Source: Pseudomonas vanderleydeniana
Lineage (GTDB): Bacteria > Pseudomonadota > Gammaproteobacteria > Pseudomonadales > Pseudomonadaceae
DNA length: 64,000 bases
Reading direction: 5' to 3'
Assembly (NCBI RefSeq): GCF_014268755.2
Contig: NZ_CP077093.1
Span: forward strand, 3,026,001-3,090,000
Below are positions 42,165 through 51,241 of this stretch, piece by piece (the stretch's first letter is position 1; every line of letters starts with the position of its first letter). The translations under genes and the position numbers were made by a program. The notes beneath the pieces are model-generated. The model searched no databases. It had not been told where the DNA came from and saw nothing but the letters and a program-made list of their open reading frames with translations.

Positions 42165-43949
42165 ATGGCCAACGCAATGAAAAAGGTCGACGCGGTGATC
42201 GTCGGTTTCGGCTGGGCCGGTGCGATCATGGCCAAGGAGCTCACCGAGGCCGGGCTGCACGTCGTGGCGCTGGAGCGCGGACCGATGCAGGACACCTACC
42301 CGGAAGGCAGCTATCCGCAGGTCATCGATGAGCTGACCTACAGTGTGCGCAAGAAGCTGTTCGTCGATGTCTCGAAAGAGACAGTCACCATCCGCCACAG
42401 CGTCAATGACGTGGCACTGCCCAATCGACAACTGGGGGCCTTCCTGCCGGGCAAGGGCGTCGGTGGCGCGGGGCTGCACTGGTCCGGCGTGCATTTCCGG
42501 GTCGACCCGATCGAGCTGCGCATGCGCAGCCACTATGAGGAGCGCTATGGCAAGCGCTTCATTCCCGAAGGCATGACCATCCAGGACTTCGGTGTCAGCT
42601 ACGAGGAGCTCGAGCCCTATTTCGACTTCGCGGAAAAGGTCTTTGGCACCTCGGGCCAAGCCTGGACTGTCAAGGGCGAGCTCGTTGGCGAAGGCAAGGG
42701 CGGCAACCCCTACGCACCGGACCGCTCCAACCCGTTCCCGCTGCCCGCGCAGAAGAACGTGGTGTCGGCCCGGCTGTTCGAACAGGCGGCCAGCCACCTG
42801 GGCTACAAGCCCTACAACCTGCCTTCGGCCAACACCTCCGGGCCCTACACCAACCCCTATGGCGCGCAGATGGGACCGTGCAACTTCTGCGGCTTCTGCA
42901 GTGGCTACGTATGCTACATGTACTCCAAGGCCTCGCCGAACGTGAACATCCTGCCGGCGTTGCGCCAGGTGCCGAATTTCGAGCTGCGGGCCAACGCCCA
43001 TGTGCTGCGGGTGAATCTCGACGACAGCAAGCGCAAGGCGACCGGCGTGACCTACATCGATGCCCAGGGGCGTGAAGTCGAGCAGCCGGCGGACATCGTC
43101 ATTCTTTCCGCCTTCCAGTTCAACAACGTGCGCCTGATGCTGCTGTCCGGCATTGGCAAGCCTTACGACCCGATCAAGAACGAAGGGGTCGTGGGCCGCA
43201 ACTTCGCCTACCAGAACATGGGCACGGTCAAGGCGTTCTTCGACAAGGACACCTACACCAACAACTTCATCGGTGCGGGCGGCAACGGTATTGCGATCGA
43301 TGATTTCAACGCCGACAACTTCGACCACGGCCCGCATGGCTTCGTCGGTGGTTCGCCGATGTGGGTGAACCAGGCCGGTAGCCGGCCGATTGCCGGTATC
43401 GCCAACCCACCGGGTACGCCTGCCTGGGGCAGCGCCTGGAAGAAGGCCACCGCCGATTACTACACCCACCAGGTGTCAATGGACGCCCATGGCGCGCACC
43501 AGTCCTACCGCGGCAATTACCTGGACCTGGACCCGACCTACCGGGACGCCTACGGCCAGCCGCTGTTGCGCATGACTTTCGACTGGCAGGAAAACGACAT
43601 CAGGATGAACCAGTTCATGGTCGACAAGCTGAGCAAGATCGCCCAGGCAATGAATCCCAAATCCATTGCCATCCTCGGCAAGAAGGTCAAGGAGCACTTC
43701 AACACCGCCAGCTACCAGACCACTCACCTCAACGGCGGCGCGATCATGGGCACCGACCCGAAGACCAGCGCCCTGAACCGTTACCTGCAGAGCTGGGACG
43801 TGCACAACGTGTTCGTTCCGGGCGCCTCGGCGTTTCCCCAGGGGCTGGGGTACAACCCGACCGGCCTGGTGGCCGCGCTGACCTACTGGTCGGCCCGGGC
43901 CATTCGCGAGCAGTACCTGAAAAACCCCGGCCCGCTGGTCCAGGCTTGA
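42165..43949 (+). CDS. Gluconate 2-dehydrogenase FAD (GMC) subunit
   Basis: A 594-residue GMC flavoprotein. The FAD motif is VIVGFGWAGAIMAKELTEAG (about residues 10-29), PGKGVGGAGLHWSG follows, and the C-terminal catalytic part includes YQTTHLNGGAIMGTDPKTSALN and GASAFPQGLGYNPTGLVAAL. A Cys-rich stretch CNFCGFCSGYVCY resembles the segment that binds a 3Fe-4S cluster in related FAD-dependent sugar dehydrogenases. It lacks its own signal peptide and would be exported bound to subunit 3. Electrons pass to the cytochrome encoded next. Confidence 0.93.
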   Translation: MANAMKKVDAVIVGFGWAGAIMAKELTEAGLHVVALERGPMQDTYPEGSYPQVIDELTYSVRKKLFVDVSKETVTIRHSVNDVALPNRQLGAFLPGKGVGGAGLHWSGVHFRVDPIELRMRSHYEERYGKRFIPEGMTIQDFGVSYEELEPYFDFAEKVFGTSGQAWTVKGELVGEGKGGNPYAPDRSNPFPLPAQKNVVSARLFEQAASHLGYKPYNLPSANTSGPYTNPYGAQMGPCNFCGFCSGYVCYMYSKASPNVNILPALRQVPNFELRANAHVLRVNLDDSKRKATGVTYIDAQGREVEQPADIVILSAFQFNNVRLMLLSGIGKPYDPIKNEGVVGRNFAYQNMGTVKAFFDKDTYTNNFIGAGGNGIAIDDFNADNFDHGPHGFVGGSPMWVNQAGSRPIAGIANPPGTPAWGSAWKKATADYYTHQVSMDAHGAHQSYRGNYLDLDPTYRDAYGQPLLRMTFDWQENDIRMNQFMVDKLSKIAQAMNPKSIAILGKKVKEHFNTASYQTTHLNGGAIMGTDPKTSALNRYLQSWDVHNVFVPGASAFPQGLGYNPTGLVAALTYWSARAIREQYLKNPGPLVQA

Positions 43950-43962
43950 GGAGCGAGAGAAC

Positions 43963-45264
43963 ATGACGAAAATGTTGATCGCAGCGCTCCTGTTCAGCGC
44001 CAGTGCAACGGTCCAGGCGGCCGAATCCGGCGAGGCGCTGGTCAAGAGAGGCGAGTACCTGGCCCGTGCCGGCGACTGCGTGGCCTGCCATACCGCCAAG
44101 GGCGGCAAGCCTTTTGCCGGTGGCCTGCCGATGCCGACGCCGATCGGTACCGTGTACTCCACCAACATCACCCCGGACACCAGCGGCATTGGTCGCTACA
44201 GCTTCGAAGATTTCGACCAGGCGGTACGCAGGGGCATTGGCAAGGATGGCAGCACGCTGTACCCGGCCATGCCGTATCCGTCCTACGCGCGGGTCAATGA
44301 CGAGGACATGAAGGCGCTCTACGCCTATTTCATGAAGGGTGTCGAACCCGTTGCACAGCCGAACCGGGCCACCGATATTCCCTGGCCGCTGAGCATGCGC
44401 TGGCCGCTGGCGATCTGGCGTGGCCTGTTCGCGCCAGAGGCCAAGGCCTGGGTGGCGCCGGCCAATGCCGACCCGGTTGTCAGCCGTGGAGCCTACCTGG
44501 TCGAGGGGTTGGGGCATTGTGGTGCCTGCCATACCCCGCGGGCGTTGACCATGCAGGAAAAGGCGCTCAACCCGCAGGAGGGTGATCAGTTCCTGGCCGG
44601 CAGTGCGCCGCTGGAAGGCTGGATCGCCAAGAGCCTGCGCGGTGACCACAAGGATGGCCTGGGCAGTTGGAGCGAGGAGCAGTTGGTGCAGTTCCTCAAG
44701 ACCGGTCGCAGTGATCGCAGCGCGGTATTCGGCGGCATGAGCGATGTGGTCGAGCACAGCATGCAGTACATGACGGAGGCCGACCTGACCGCCATCGCCC
44801 GGTACCTGAAGACGCTGCCACCGAGCAAGGCGGACGACCAGCCGCACGTCTACGACAAGCAGGTCGCGGACGCCTTGTGGAAGGGCGATGACAGCAAGCC
44901 GGGGGCGTCGGTCTACATCGACAACTGCGCGGCCTGCCACCGCACCGACGGCCATGGCTATACCCGGTTCTTCCCGGCGTTGGCCGGCAACCCGGTGGTG
45001 CAGACGCAGGACCCGACCTCGCTCATTCACGTGGTGCTGGCCGGCGGGACGGTGCCTGCAACGCACTCGGCGCCCTCGAACATCACCATGCCGGCCTTCG
45101 GCTGGCGCCTGAGCGACCAGGAGGTGGCCGAGGTGGTCAGTTTCATCCGTAGCAGTTGGGGCAACCAGGGCAGTGCGGTGACGGCGGACGACGTGGCCAG
45201 GTTGCGTACACCTGAACTGGGCCAGACCTCAGGCAGCGACACGAGGAACGTCACCCGCAACTAG
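43963..45264 (+). CDS. Gluconate 2-dehydrogenase triheme cytochrome c subunit
   Basis: A 433-residue periplasmic cytochrome with signal peptide (MTKMLIAALLFSASATVQA) and three haem c sites: CVACHT, CGACHT and CAACHR. Met ligands are plausible in GGLPMPTP and NITMPAFGW. It accepts electrons from the FAD subunit and passes them to the quinone pool or terminal oxidase, anchoring the complex to the membrane. It follows the FAD subunit by 13 bp. The three-subunit layout equals that of the P. putida gluconate dehydrogenase. Confidence 0.94.
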   Translation: MTKMLIAALLFSASATVQAAESGEALVKRGEYLARAGDCVACHTAKGGKPFAGGLPMPTPIGTVYSTNITPDTSGIGRYSFEDFDQAVRRGIGKDGSTLYPAMPYPSYARVNDEDMKALYAYFMKGVEPVAQPNRATDIPWPLSMRWPLAIWRGLFAPEAKAWVAPANADPVVSRGAYLVEGLGHCGACHTPRALTMQEKALNPQEGDQFLAGSAPLEGWIAKSLRGDHKDGLGSWSEEQLVQFLKTGRSDRSAVFGGMSDVVEHSMQYMTEADLTAIARYLKTLPPSKADDQPHVYDKQVADALWKGDDSKPGASVYIDNCAACHRTDGHGYTRFFPALAGNPVVQTQDPTSLIHVVLAGGTVPATHSAPSNITMPAFGWRLSDQEVAEVVSFIRSSWGNQGSAVTADDVARLRTPELGQTSGSDTRNVTRN

Positions 45265-45440
45265 TGGCCACACAGGCCACTAGCCCATCTCCCGGGTCGG
45301 CTGGCTCCATGTCGCTGGCCGGCCCGGGTTTGTGCAGTGATTCCGGGAAAATCCGAGCGAAGGCGAACGGCTGGTTTTCGGCGAATGTTTGTTAACATCC
45401 GACGAACGGTAGATGACGGATGCGCCCGGTTTTGATGTAT

Positions 45441-45454
45441 TGAAACCGGTTTCA
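45441..45454. promoter_or_regulatory. PtxS operator at the ptxS promoter
   Basis: TGAAACCGGTTTCA, the exact palindrome bound by PtxS in P. putida and P. aeruginosa, 36 bp before the ptxS start. This fits autoregulation. Confidence 0.88.
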
Positions 45455-45490
45455 TTCATCGTCTCAAACAATAACCACAAGAGACCTTCG

Positions 45491-46513
45491 ATGACGGATT
45501 TTCCTTCCAGCTCGCGAGAGCGGGTCACCATCAGCCAGGTCGCACGGGCTGCCGGCGTGTCAAAAGCGACCGTCTCGCGCTACATCGGCGGCGATCGGCA
45601 ACTGCTGGCCGAGGCTACCGCACAGCGCCTCGCCGAGGTCATCCAGCGCCTGGGCTATCGTCCCAACCAGATGGCCAGGGGCCTCAAGCGCGGCCAGACG
45701 CGCCTGGTCGGCATGCTGGTGGCCGACATTCTCAATCCCTATTCGGTGGCGGTCATGCGCGGCGTCGAGAAGGCTTGCCGGCAGCACGGCTACACCCTGC
45801 TGCTGTGCAACACCAACCGCGACGACGAGCAGGAGCGCCATCACCTGCAGATGCTGCAGTCGTACAACATCGAAGGCCTGATCGTGAACACGCTCGGCCA
45901 CCATCGCGGTGAACTGGTCGAACTGCAACGCGACATGCCGATGGTGCTGATCGATCGCCAGTTGCCGGAACTCAATGTCGACATGGTCGGCCTGGATAAC
46001 GCCGACGCGGTCGAACAGGCCCTGGACCACCTGCAAGGGCGCGGCTATCGCGACATCCTCGCGGTGACCGAGCCCCTCGATGGCACCAGCTCGCGCCAGG
46101 AGCGGGTACAGGCCTTCACCGAATCCATTCAACGCCGTTCGGGCATCCGCCAGCAGATCCTGGAGATCACCTCGAGCCTTGAGGATGACCTGGGCAGCTT
46201 CCTCGACTCGAACGGCCATGGTCCACAGGCCATCTTCACCTGCAACGGCGTCGCCACCCTGGCCGTCACGCGCGCACTGCATGGCAGGGGCCAGCGCCTG
46301 TTCGAGGACGTCGGCCTGCTCGCGCTGGACGAGCTGGACTGGTACCCGCTGGTTGGCAGCGGTATCACCGCGTTGGCCCAGCCGACCGAATCCATTGGCG
46401 TCACGGCCTTCGAGTGCCTGCTCAGGCGCCTGCGTGGAGAGGGCGACGAGCCCCGGCGAATCGACCTCAAGGCTGAGCTGATCGTCCGAGGGTCCACTCA
46501 CCTGAACAACTGA
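45491..46513 (+). CDS. ptxS: LacI-family regulator PtxS
   Basis: A 340-residue LacI-type repressor. The DNA-binding domain is at the N-terminus (ISQVARAAGVSKATVSRYIGGDRQLLAEATAQRLAEVIQRLGYRPNQMARGLKRG) and is followed by a periplasmic-binding-like sugar domain (LVADILNPYSVAVMRGVEKAC). PtxS binds 2-ketogluconate and controls itself, the kgu operon and gluconate dehydrogenase genes. All three targets here carry the operator. The ATG at 45491 begins shortly before the HTH. It is followed by kguE after 63 bp that contain another operator. Confidence 0.93.
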   Translation: MTDFPSSSRERVTISQVARAAGVSKATVSRYIGGDRQLLAEATAQRLAEVIQRLGYRPNQMARGLKRGQTRLVGMLVADILNPYSVAVMRGVEKACRQHGYTLLLCNTNRDDEQERHHLQMLQSYNIEGLIVNTLGHHRGELVELQRDMPMVLIDRQLPELNVDMVGLDNADAVEQALDHLQGRGYRDILAVTEPLDGTSSRQERVQAFTESIQRRSGIRQQILEITSSLEDDLGSFLDSNGHGPQAIFTCNGVATLAVTRALHGRGQRLFEDVGLLALDELDWYPLVGSGITALAQPTESIGVTAFECLLRRLRGEGDEPRRIDLKAELIVRGSTHLNN

Positions 46514-46547
46514 GCGGTTGTGCAGATGGTTTTCTGCCAATCAAAAA

Positions 46548-46561
46548 TGAAACCGGTTTCA
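46548..46561. promoter_or_regulatory. PtxS operator at the kguEKTD promoter
   Basis: TGAAACCGGTTTCA, identical to the copy before ptxS, lies 15 bp upstream of the kguE start codon. It implies a separate repressor-controlled promoter for kguEKTD. Confidence 0.88.
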
Positions 46562-46576
46562 TCAAGGATAACAACA

Positions 46577-47356
46577 ATGCGCTTGAACCCCGTTTCCATC
46601 AGTCTCTCCAGCTTTGGTGCCGACGCTGTACGGCAGTCTGGCCAGGAGAGTTTTCTGCAGTTGCTGGCGGCTGCCGGCGTGTCTCGTGTCGAGTTTCGCG
46701 AGGAACTGTTCGACGGAGCGCCGGATACCGCAGCCCTGCGCTCGGCGACTGCGGCACTGGACCTTGAGTGCCTGTTCTCCTCGCCGCTCGAGCTGTGGAC
46801 CGAGCAGGGCACACTCAATCCGCTGCTGCCGCAGAAGCTGGCGCTGGCGAGCCGTCTGGGGGCCGTGGCACTCAAGGTCTCGCTTGGGCATTACCAGCCT
46901 CGATGCGAGGTGTCGGCCTTGCGGGCATTGGTCGCTGCCGGCAGCCCCAGGCTGCTGGTGGAAAATGACCAGACCGTGCAAGGCGGGCGAATCGCGCCCT
47001 TGCTGGGTTTCTTCGAGCGGGTCGAGGCCCTGGAGCTTCCCGTCGGCATGACCTTCGACATCGGCAACTGGCATTGGCAGGACGAGTCGGCCATCCGGGC
47101 CGCACGCATGTTCGGCCGATGGGTGCAGTATGTGCACTGCAAGGCCGTGGAGCGCCAGCCCTCGGGGCGCCTGGTCGCGGTGCGGCCACGTGCGGCCGAC
47201 CTGATGGCCTGGGCGGCACTGCTGGGTGAGTTCACCCCAGGCGTGGTGCGGGCGGTGGAATATCCCCTGGTGGACGACGATCTGTTGGCGCTCACGCGTG
47301 CCCAGGTCAACAACCTGGCCAGGCTCGGACTGGGCGAGGAGGTCAGCCATGTTTGA
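46577..47356 (+). CDS. kguE: KguE, sugar phosphate isomerase/epimerase-like TIM barrel protein
   Basis: A 259-residue xylose-isomerase-like TIM-barrel protein (VSRVEFREELFDG, LKVSLGHYQP, LLVENDQTVQGGRIAPLLGFFERV, MTFDIGNWHWQ, YVHCKAV) with metal-ligand type Glu, Asp and His residues at strand ends. KguE is encoded with the 2-ketogluconate kinase and reductase in Pseudomonas; its exact reaction is not established. AAGGA lies 8 nt before the start. Its stop overlaps the kguK start by 8 bp. Confidence 0.88.
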   Translation: MRLNPVSISLSSFGADAVRQSGQESFLQLLAAAGVSRVEFREELFDGAPDTAALRSATAALDLECLFSSPLELWTEQGTLNPLLPQKLALASRLGAVALKVSLGHYQPRCEVSALRALVAAGSPRLLVENDQTVQGGRIAPLLGFFERVEALELPVGMTFDIGNWHWQDESAIRAARMFGRWVQYVHCKAVERQPSGRLVAVRPRAADLMAWAALLGEFTPGVVRAVEYPLVDDDLLALTRAQVNNLARLGLGEEVSHV

Positions 47357-48299
47357 ACACGATGTGCTGTGCTTCGGCGAGACCATGGCGATGTTCGTCG
47401 CCGACCAGCCGGGTGATCTTGCCCAGGTCAGCCAGTTCACCAAGCGGATCGCCGGTGCCGACAGCAATGTCGCCATCGGGCTGTCCCGGCTGGGCTTCAG
47501 GGTGCGCTGGCTGAGCCGGGTCGGGAGTGACGCCCTGGGGCGCTTCGTCGTCGACAGCCTGCGACAGGAAGGACTGGATTGCCAGGGCGTCGAGGTCGAT
47601 CCCCTGCACGCCACGGGCTTCCAGCTCAAGGAGCGGCGCGATGATGGCGGTGACCCGAGTGTGGAGTACTTTCGGCGCAACTCGGCGGCCAGTCACCTGT
47701 CGCCGGCCATGATCGAGGGGCAGCACCTGCAGGTCCGTCACCTGCATGCCACGGGCATTCCGCTGGCGTTGTCGCCGACCTGCCGGGCGCTCTCGCATGC
47801 GCTGGTGGACACCATGCGCGAGGCCGGCCGAAGCATCTCCTTCGACCCCAACCTGCGCCCCTCGTTGTGGCCCGATACCGCGACCATGGTGCGCGAAGTC
47901 AACGCGCTGGCGGTGAAGGCCGACTGGCTGCTGCCGGGCCTGGAGGAAGGGCGCCTGCTGACCGGGTTGCGCGAGCCGGCCGATATCGCGGCGTTCTACC
48001 TCGACCGCGGCGCCGAGCGGGTGGTGATCAAGCTGGGAGAGCAGGGCGCCTACTTTCGTACACAGCGAAACGAGGGGTATGTCCCGCCGGTCATCGTGCC
48101 CAAGGTGATCGACACGGTCGGTGCGGGCGATGCGTTCGCTGTCGGCGTGCTCAGTGGCCTGCTCGAAGGCCACGAGCTGGCCCGGGCGGTCGCGCGTGGC
48201 AACTGGTGCGGCAGCCGCGCCGTCCAGTCGCGCGGCGACATGGAGGGATTGCCCTGGCGACATGAACTCGAGGAACAGGACAAGCGCAGGAGCGCTTGA
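47349..48299 (+). CDS. kguK: 2-ketogluconate kinase KguK
   Basis: A 316-residue PfkB/ribokinase-family sugar kinase. GADSNVAIGLSRLGFRVRWLSRVGSDALGRF is the family signature 1 region, and VIDTVGAGDAFAVGVLSGLLEG holds the catalytic Asp and anion hole. It phosphorylates 2-ketogluconate to 2-keto-6-phosphogluconate in the cytoplasm, the step after uptake by KguT. The start overlaps the end of kguE by 8 bp, implying coupling. It is related to 2-keto-3-deoxygluconate kinases, but the kgu context fixes the call. Confidence 0.9.
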   Translation: MFEHDVLCFGETMAMFVADQPGDLAQVSQFTKRIAGADSNVAIGLSRLGFRVRWLSRVGSDALGRFVVDSLRQEGLDCQGVEVDPLHATGFQLKERRDDGGDPSVEYFRRNSAASHLSPAMIEGQHLQVRHLHATGIPLALSPTCRALSHALVDTMREAGRSISFDPNLRPSLWPDTATMVREVNALAVKADWLLPGLEEGRLLTGLREPADIAAFYLDRGAERVVIKLGEQGAYFRTQRNEGYVPPVIVPKVIDTVGAGDAFAVGVLSGLLEGHELARAVARGNWCGSRAVQSRGDMEGLPWRHELEEQDKRRSA

Positions 48300-48362
48300 G
48301 CCATTCAAACCGGATTGCCGAAACCTGTTGCGACAACAATAACAAGCTCAGGAGAGTGAATC

Positions 48363-49643
48363 ATGCAAACGACAAGCCTCGCCCCTCGCCGTTGGTGGTA
48401 CATCATCCCCATCGTCTTCATCACCTACAGCCTGGCCTACCTGGACCGTGCCAACTATGGCTTCGCCGCCGCGTCCGGCATGGCTGAAGACCTCAAGATC
48501 ACCCCGGCGCTGTCCTCGCTGCTGGGGGCACTGTTTTTCCTCGGCTACTTCTTCTTCCAGGTGCCAGGCGCCATCTACGCTGAAAAGCGCAGCGTGAAGA
48601 AACTGATCTTCGTCAGCCTCATTCTCTGGGGGGGACTGGCGACACTCACCGGCATGGTCAGCAACGTCTACATGCTGGTTGCCATCCGCTTCCTGCTGGG
48701 CGTGGTGGAGGCAGCGGTGATGCCGGCCATGCTGGTGTACCTGTGCCACTGGTTCACGCGGGCGGAACGCTCGCGGGCCAATACCTTCCTGATCCTCGGC
48801 AACCCGGCCACCATCCTGTGGATGTCGGTGGTGTCGGGCTATCTCATCCAGCACTTCGACTGGCGCTGGATGTTCATCATCGAAGGCTTGCCCGCGGTGA
48901 TCTGGGCACTGCTCTGGTGGCGCCTGGTCGACGACCGGCCCGCCCAGGCCAACTGGCTGAGCGAGGCGCAGAAGGCGGACCTGCAGGCGGCGCTGGCGGC
49001 CGAGCAGCAGGGAATCAGGCCGGTGAAGAACTACCGCGAGGCGTTCCGCTCCCCGCAGGTGATCGTGCTGTCGCTGCAGTACTTCTGCTGGAGCATCGGC
49101 GTGTACGGTTTCGTGCTCTGGTTGCCGTCGATCCTCAAGCAGGCGGCCAACGTCGACATCGTGCAGGCGGGCTGGCTGTCGGCGGTGCCGTACCTGGCGG
49201 CGGTGCTGGCGATGATCGGCGTGTCCTGGGCGTCCGATCGCCTGCAGAAACGCAAGCGTTTCGTCTGGCCGCCGCTGCTGGTCGCCGCGCTGGCGTTCTA
49301 TGGCTCCTATGCCCTGGGCAGCGAGCACTTCTGGCTGTCCTACGCGCTGCTGGTGGTTGCCGGGGCCTGCATGTACGCCCCTTATGGCCCGTTCTTCGCG
49401 ATCGTGCCGGAGATCCTCCCCAGCAACGTGGCCGGGGGCGCCATGGCGCTGATCAACAGCATGGGCGCCCTCGGCTCCTTTGGTGGCTCGTGGCTGGTGG
49501 GCTACCTCAACGGGATGACCGGTGGTCCGGGAGCCTCCTACCTGTTCATGTGCGGTGCACTGCTCACGGCTGTGGTGCTGACCGCCGTACTCAACCCTTC
49601 GCAGACGCGGCGCCCGGGTGCCCGTCTGGCCGTAACGCACTAG
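48363..49643 (+). CDS. kguT: 2-ketogluconate transporter KguT (MFS)
   Basis: A 426-residue MFS carrier of the anion:cation symporter type: YLDRANYGFAAASGMAEDLKITPALSSLLGALFFLGYFFFQVPGAIYAEKRSVKKLIF at the N-terminus and GVVEAAVMPAMLVYLCHWF in helix 4-5. It imports 2-ketogluconate made in the periplasm by gluconate dehydrogenase. AGGAG precedes the start. It lies between kguK and kguD, as in P. putida. Confidence 0.92.
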   Translation: MQTTSLAPRRWWYIIPIVFITYSLAYLDRANYGFAAASGMAEDLKITPALSSLLGALFFLGYFFFQVPGAIYAEKRSVKKLIFVSLILWGGLATLTGMVSNVYMLVAIRFLLGVVEAAVMPAMLVYLCHWFTRAERSRANTFLILGNPATILWMSVVSGYLIQHFDWRWMFIIEGLPAVIWALLWWRLVDDRPAQANWLSEAQKADLQAALAAEQQGIRPVKNYREAFRSPQVIVLSLQYFCWSIGVYGFVLWLPSILKQAANVDIVQAGWLSAVPYLAAVLAMIGVSWASDRLQKRKRFVWPPLLVAALAFYGSYALGSEHFWLSYALLVVAGACMYAPYGPFFAIVPEILPSNVAGGAMALINSMGALGSFGGSWLVGYLNGMTGGPGASYLFMCGALLTAVVLTAVLNPSQTRRPGARLAVTH

Positions 49644-49654
49644 GGAATACTGGG

Positions 49655-50650
49655 ATGAAGAAGAGAATCGTGCTGTACAAGCGGCTGTCCGAAGACCTGA
49701 TGGCACGGCTGCAGGAGCAGGTCGAGGTGACCTGGGTGGACATGGCGCAACCGGATGGCCTGGCCCGCTTGCGCGATGCCTTGCCCGGCGCCCATGGGCT
49801 GCTGGGCGCCAGTCTGCGGATCGACGCCAGCCTGCTCGACCTGGCCCCGCAGCTGGAGGTGATTTCCAGTGTGTCGGTAGGCGTGGACAACTATGACGTG
49901 GCGCAGCTGACCCGGCGTGGGGTGTTGTTGACCAACACCCCGGACGTCTTGACCGAGACGACGGCCGACACGGGGTTCGCGCTGATCCTGGCGAGTGCCC
50001 GCCGGGTCGTTGAGCTGGCCGACTGGGTGCGTGCGGGGCACTGGAAGGCGAGCCTGGGGCCGGCGCATTTTGGCAGTGACGTGCATGGCAAGACGTTGGG
50101 CATCGTCGGCATGGGCCGTATTGGCGAGGCACTGGCCAGGCGCGGTGCGGCCGGTTTCGGCATGCGCGTGCTCTACCACAGCCGTGGGCCCAAGCCCGAG
50201 GTGGAGGCCCGCTACGCCGCGCGCTATTGCAGCCTCGATGAGTTGCTGGGCCAGGCCGACTTCGTCTGCCTGACCGTGCCGTTGAGTGCCCATACGCAGG
50301 GGTTGATCGGTCGTCGTGAACTCGCCCTGATGAAGCCCGAGGCGATCCTGGTGAACATCGCGCGAGGGCGGGTCGTGGATGAAGCGGCGCTGATCGATGC
50401 CTTGCGTGAAAAGCGTATTCGCGGCGCAGGCCTGGACGTCTTTGCCCAGGAGCCGCTGGCGATCGATTCACCGCTGCTGAGCCTGGACAACGTGGTGGCG
50501 ACACCGCATATCGGCTCGGCCACTCGGGAGACGCGCCAGGCGATGGCCAGCTGTGCCGTGGACAATCTGCTCAGTGCGGTGGCTGGAGTCCGTCCACCTG
50601 ACCTGGTCAACGAGAGCGCATGGGGCGTTCGGGCGGCTGGGCCGCAGTAG
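49655..50650 (+). CDS. kguD: 2-keto-6-phosphogluconate reductase KguD
   Basis: A 331-residue D-isomer-specific 2-hydroxyacid dehydrogenase. The NAD(P) motif is LGIVGMGRIGEALARR; the catalytic Arg, Glu and His regions are NIARGRVVDEAAL, GLDVFAQEPL and ATPHIGSATRETR. It reduces 2-keto-6-phosphogluconate to 6-phosphogluconate, which enters the Entner-Doudoroff pathway. The ATG at 49655 lies 11 bp after kguT. It completes kguEKTD. It is related to glyoxylate/hydroxypyruvate reductases, but the context decides. Confidence 0.91.
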   Translation: MKKRIVLYKRLSEDLMARLQEQVEVTWVDMAQPDGLARLRDALPGAHGLLGASLRIDASLLDLAPQLEVISSVSVGVDNYDVAQLTRRGVLLTNTPDVLTETTADTGFALILASARRVVELADWVRAGHWKASLGPAHFGSDVHGKTLGIVGMGRIGEALARRGAAGFGMRVLYHSRGPKPEVEARYAARYCSLDELLGQADFVCLTVPLSAHTQGLIGRRELALMKPEAILVNIARGRVVDEAALIDALREKRIRGAGLDVFAQEPLAIDSPLLSLDNVVATPHIGSATRETRQAMASCAVDNLLSAVAGVRPPDLVNESAWGVRAAGPQ

Positions 50651-50670
50651 GTCGATCCCGGCGGCCGCGC

Positions 50671-51075
50671 TCACTCGGCAAAACAGAACTCGGTCTGCTG
50701 GATCGACGGGGCCGGCTGCCGGGGCCGCGAAGTGGGGCGGCGCTGCGGCACTGGCAGTTCTTCCTCGAACGGGATCTGCAGCTTCTTCAGCGCTCCCGAG
50801 CGGGCCAGCTCGGTCGCTTCCTGTTCGATGCGACTGACCAGCACCTTGATCGACTCGCCGGTCTGCGCGCCCAGCGTGACGGCCATCAGCGTCAGCGGGC
50901 TCACGTTCAACGGAACACTCAAGGCACTGATCATTTCCAGCGTCGGGCAGCACTGGCCGCGCTCGAGCTTCGAGATGTACGTTCGGCTGCTGACTTCGGC
51001 GAGTTTTTTCTGTGACAGTCCACGTGTAGCGCGCAGGGCTTTGAGTACAGCGGCAAAGGTTGCTTTGAGCGACAT
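50671..51075 (-). CDS. XRE-family transcriptional regulator
   Basis: A 134-residue protein with an N-terminal Cro/C1-type helix-turn-helix (LKALRATRGLSQKKLAEVSSRTYISKLERGQCCPTLEMISALSVPLNVSPLTLM) and a basic, Pro/Arg-rich C-terminal third (QRRPTSRPRQPAPS). It is convergent with kguD, 20 bp apart. Its target is unknown. Pseudomonas have several such short XRE regulators, so it may be unrelated to its neighbours. Confidence 0.88.
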   Translation of the reverse strand: MSLKATFAAVLKALRATRGLSQKKLAEVSSRTYISKLERGQCCPTLEMISALSVPLNVSPLTLMAVTLGAQTGESIKVLVSRIEQEATELARSGALKKLQIPFEEELPVPQRRPTSRPRQPAPSIQQTEFCFAE

Positions 51076-51241
51076 AAAACGTTCCGTGAGAGGGGCATTC
51101 CTGTGTCAAACGGGAGAACTTTTCCGATGGAAATCAACGTCCCAGAGCTGACGAGGCTACCACAGCCAAGTCAGTTTCCGCTTCAGCCCCGGGCGTGATT
51201 TTTCCATGTGACCTGATTCTCCATTCCCTCTTTGCACCAGG

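Noticed and set aside
41415..43469. Long minus-strand open frame opposite the gluconate dehydrogenase genes
   Set aside because: Antisense shadow of two well-supported enzymes; no conserved motif and no ribosome site.
45491..46513. PtxS considered as the regulator of the six-copy operator set at 1.8-13.7 kb
   Set aside because: PtxS has its own distinct palindrome (TGAAACCGGTTTCA) at three local promoters; the other set has a different centre and half-site (TGTAAWCG), so another LacI-family protein is expected.
48303..48316. Possible fourth PtxS site (TCAAACCGGATTGC) before kguT
   Set aside because: Only about 10 of 14 positions match and the palindrome is broken; kguT is already in the kguE transcript.
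48348..50504. Long minus-strand open frame (about 718 codons) opposite kguT and kguD
   Set aside because: It is a GC-rich antisense shadow: composition is biased to Arg, His, Gly and Gln, no domain is recognisable, and the plus strand encodes two clear family members.
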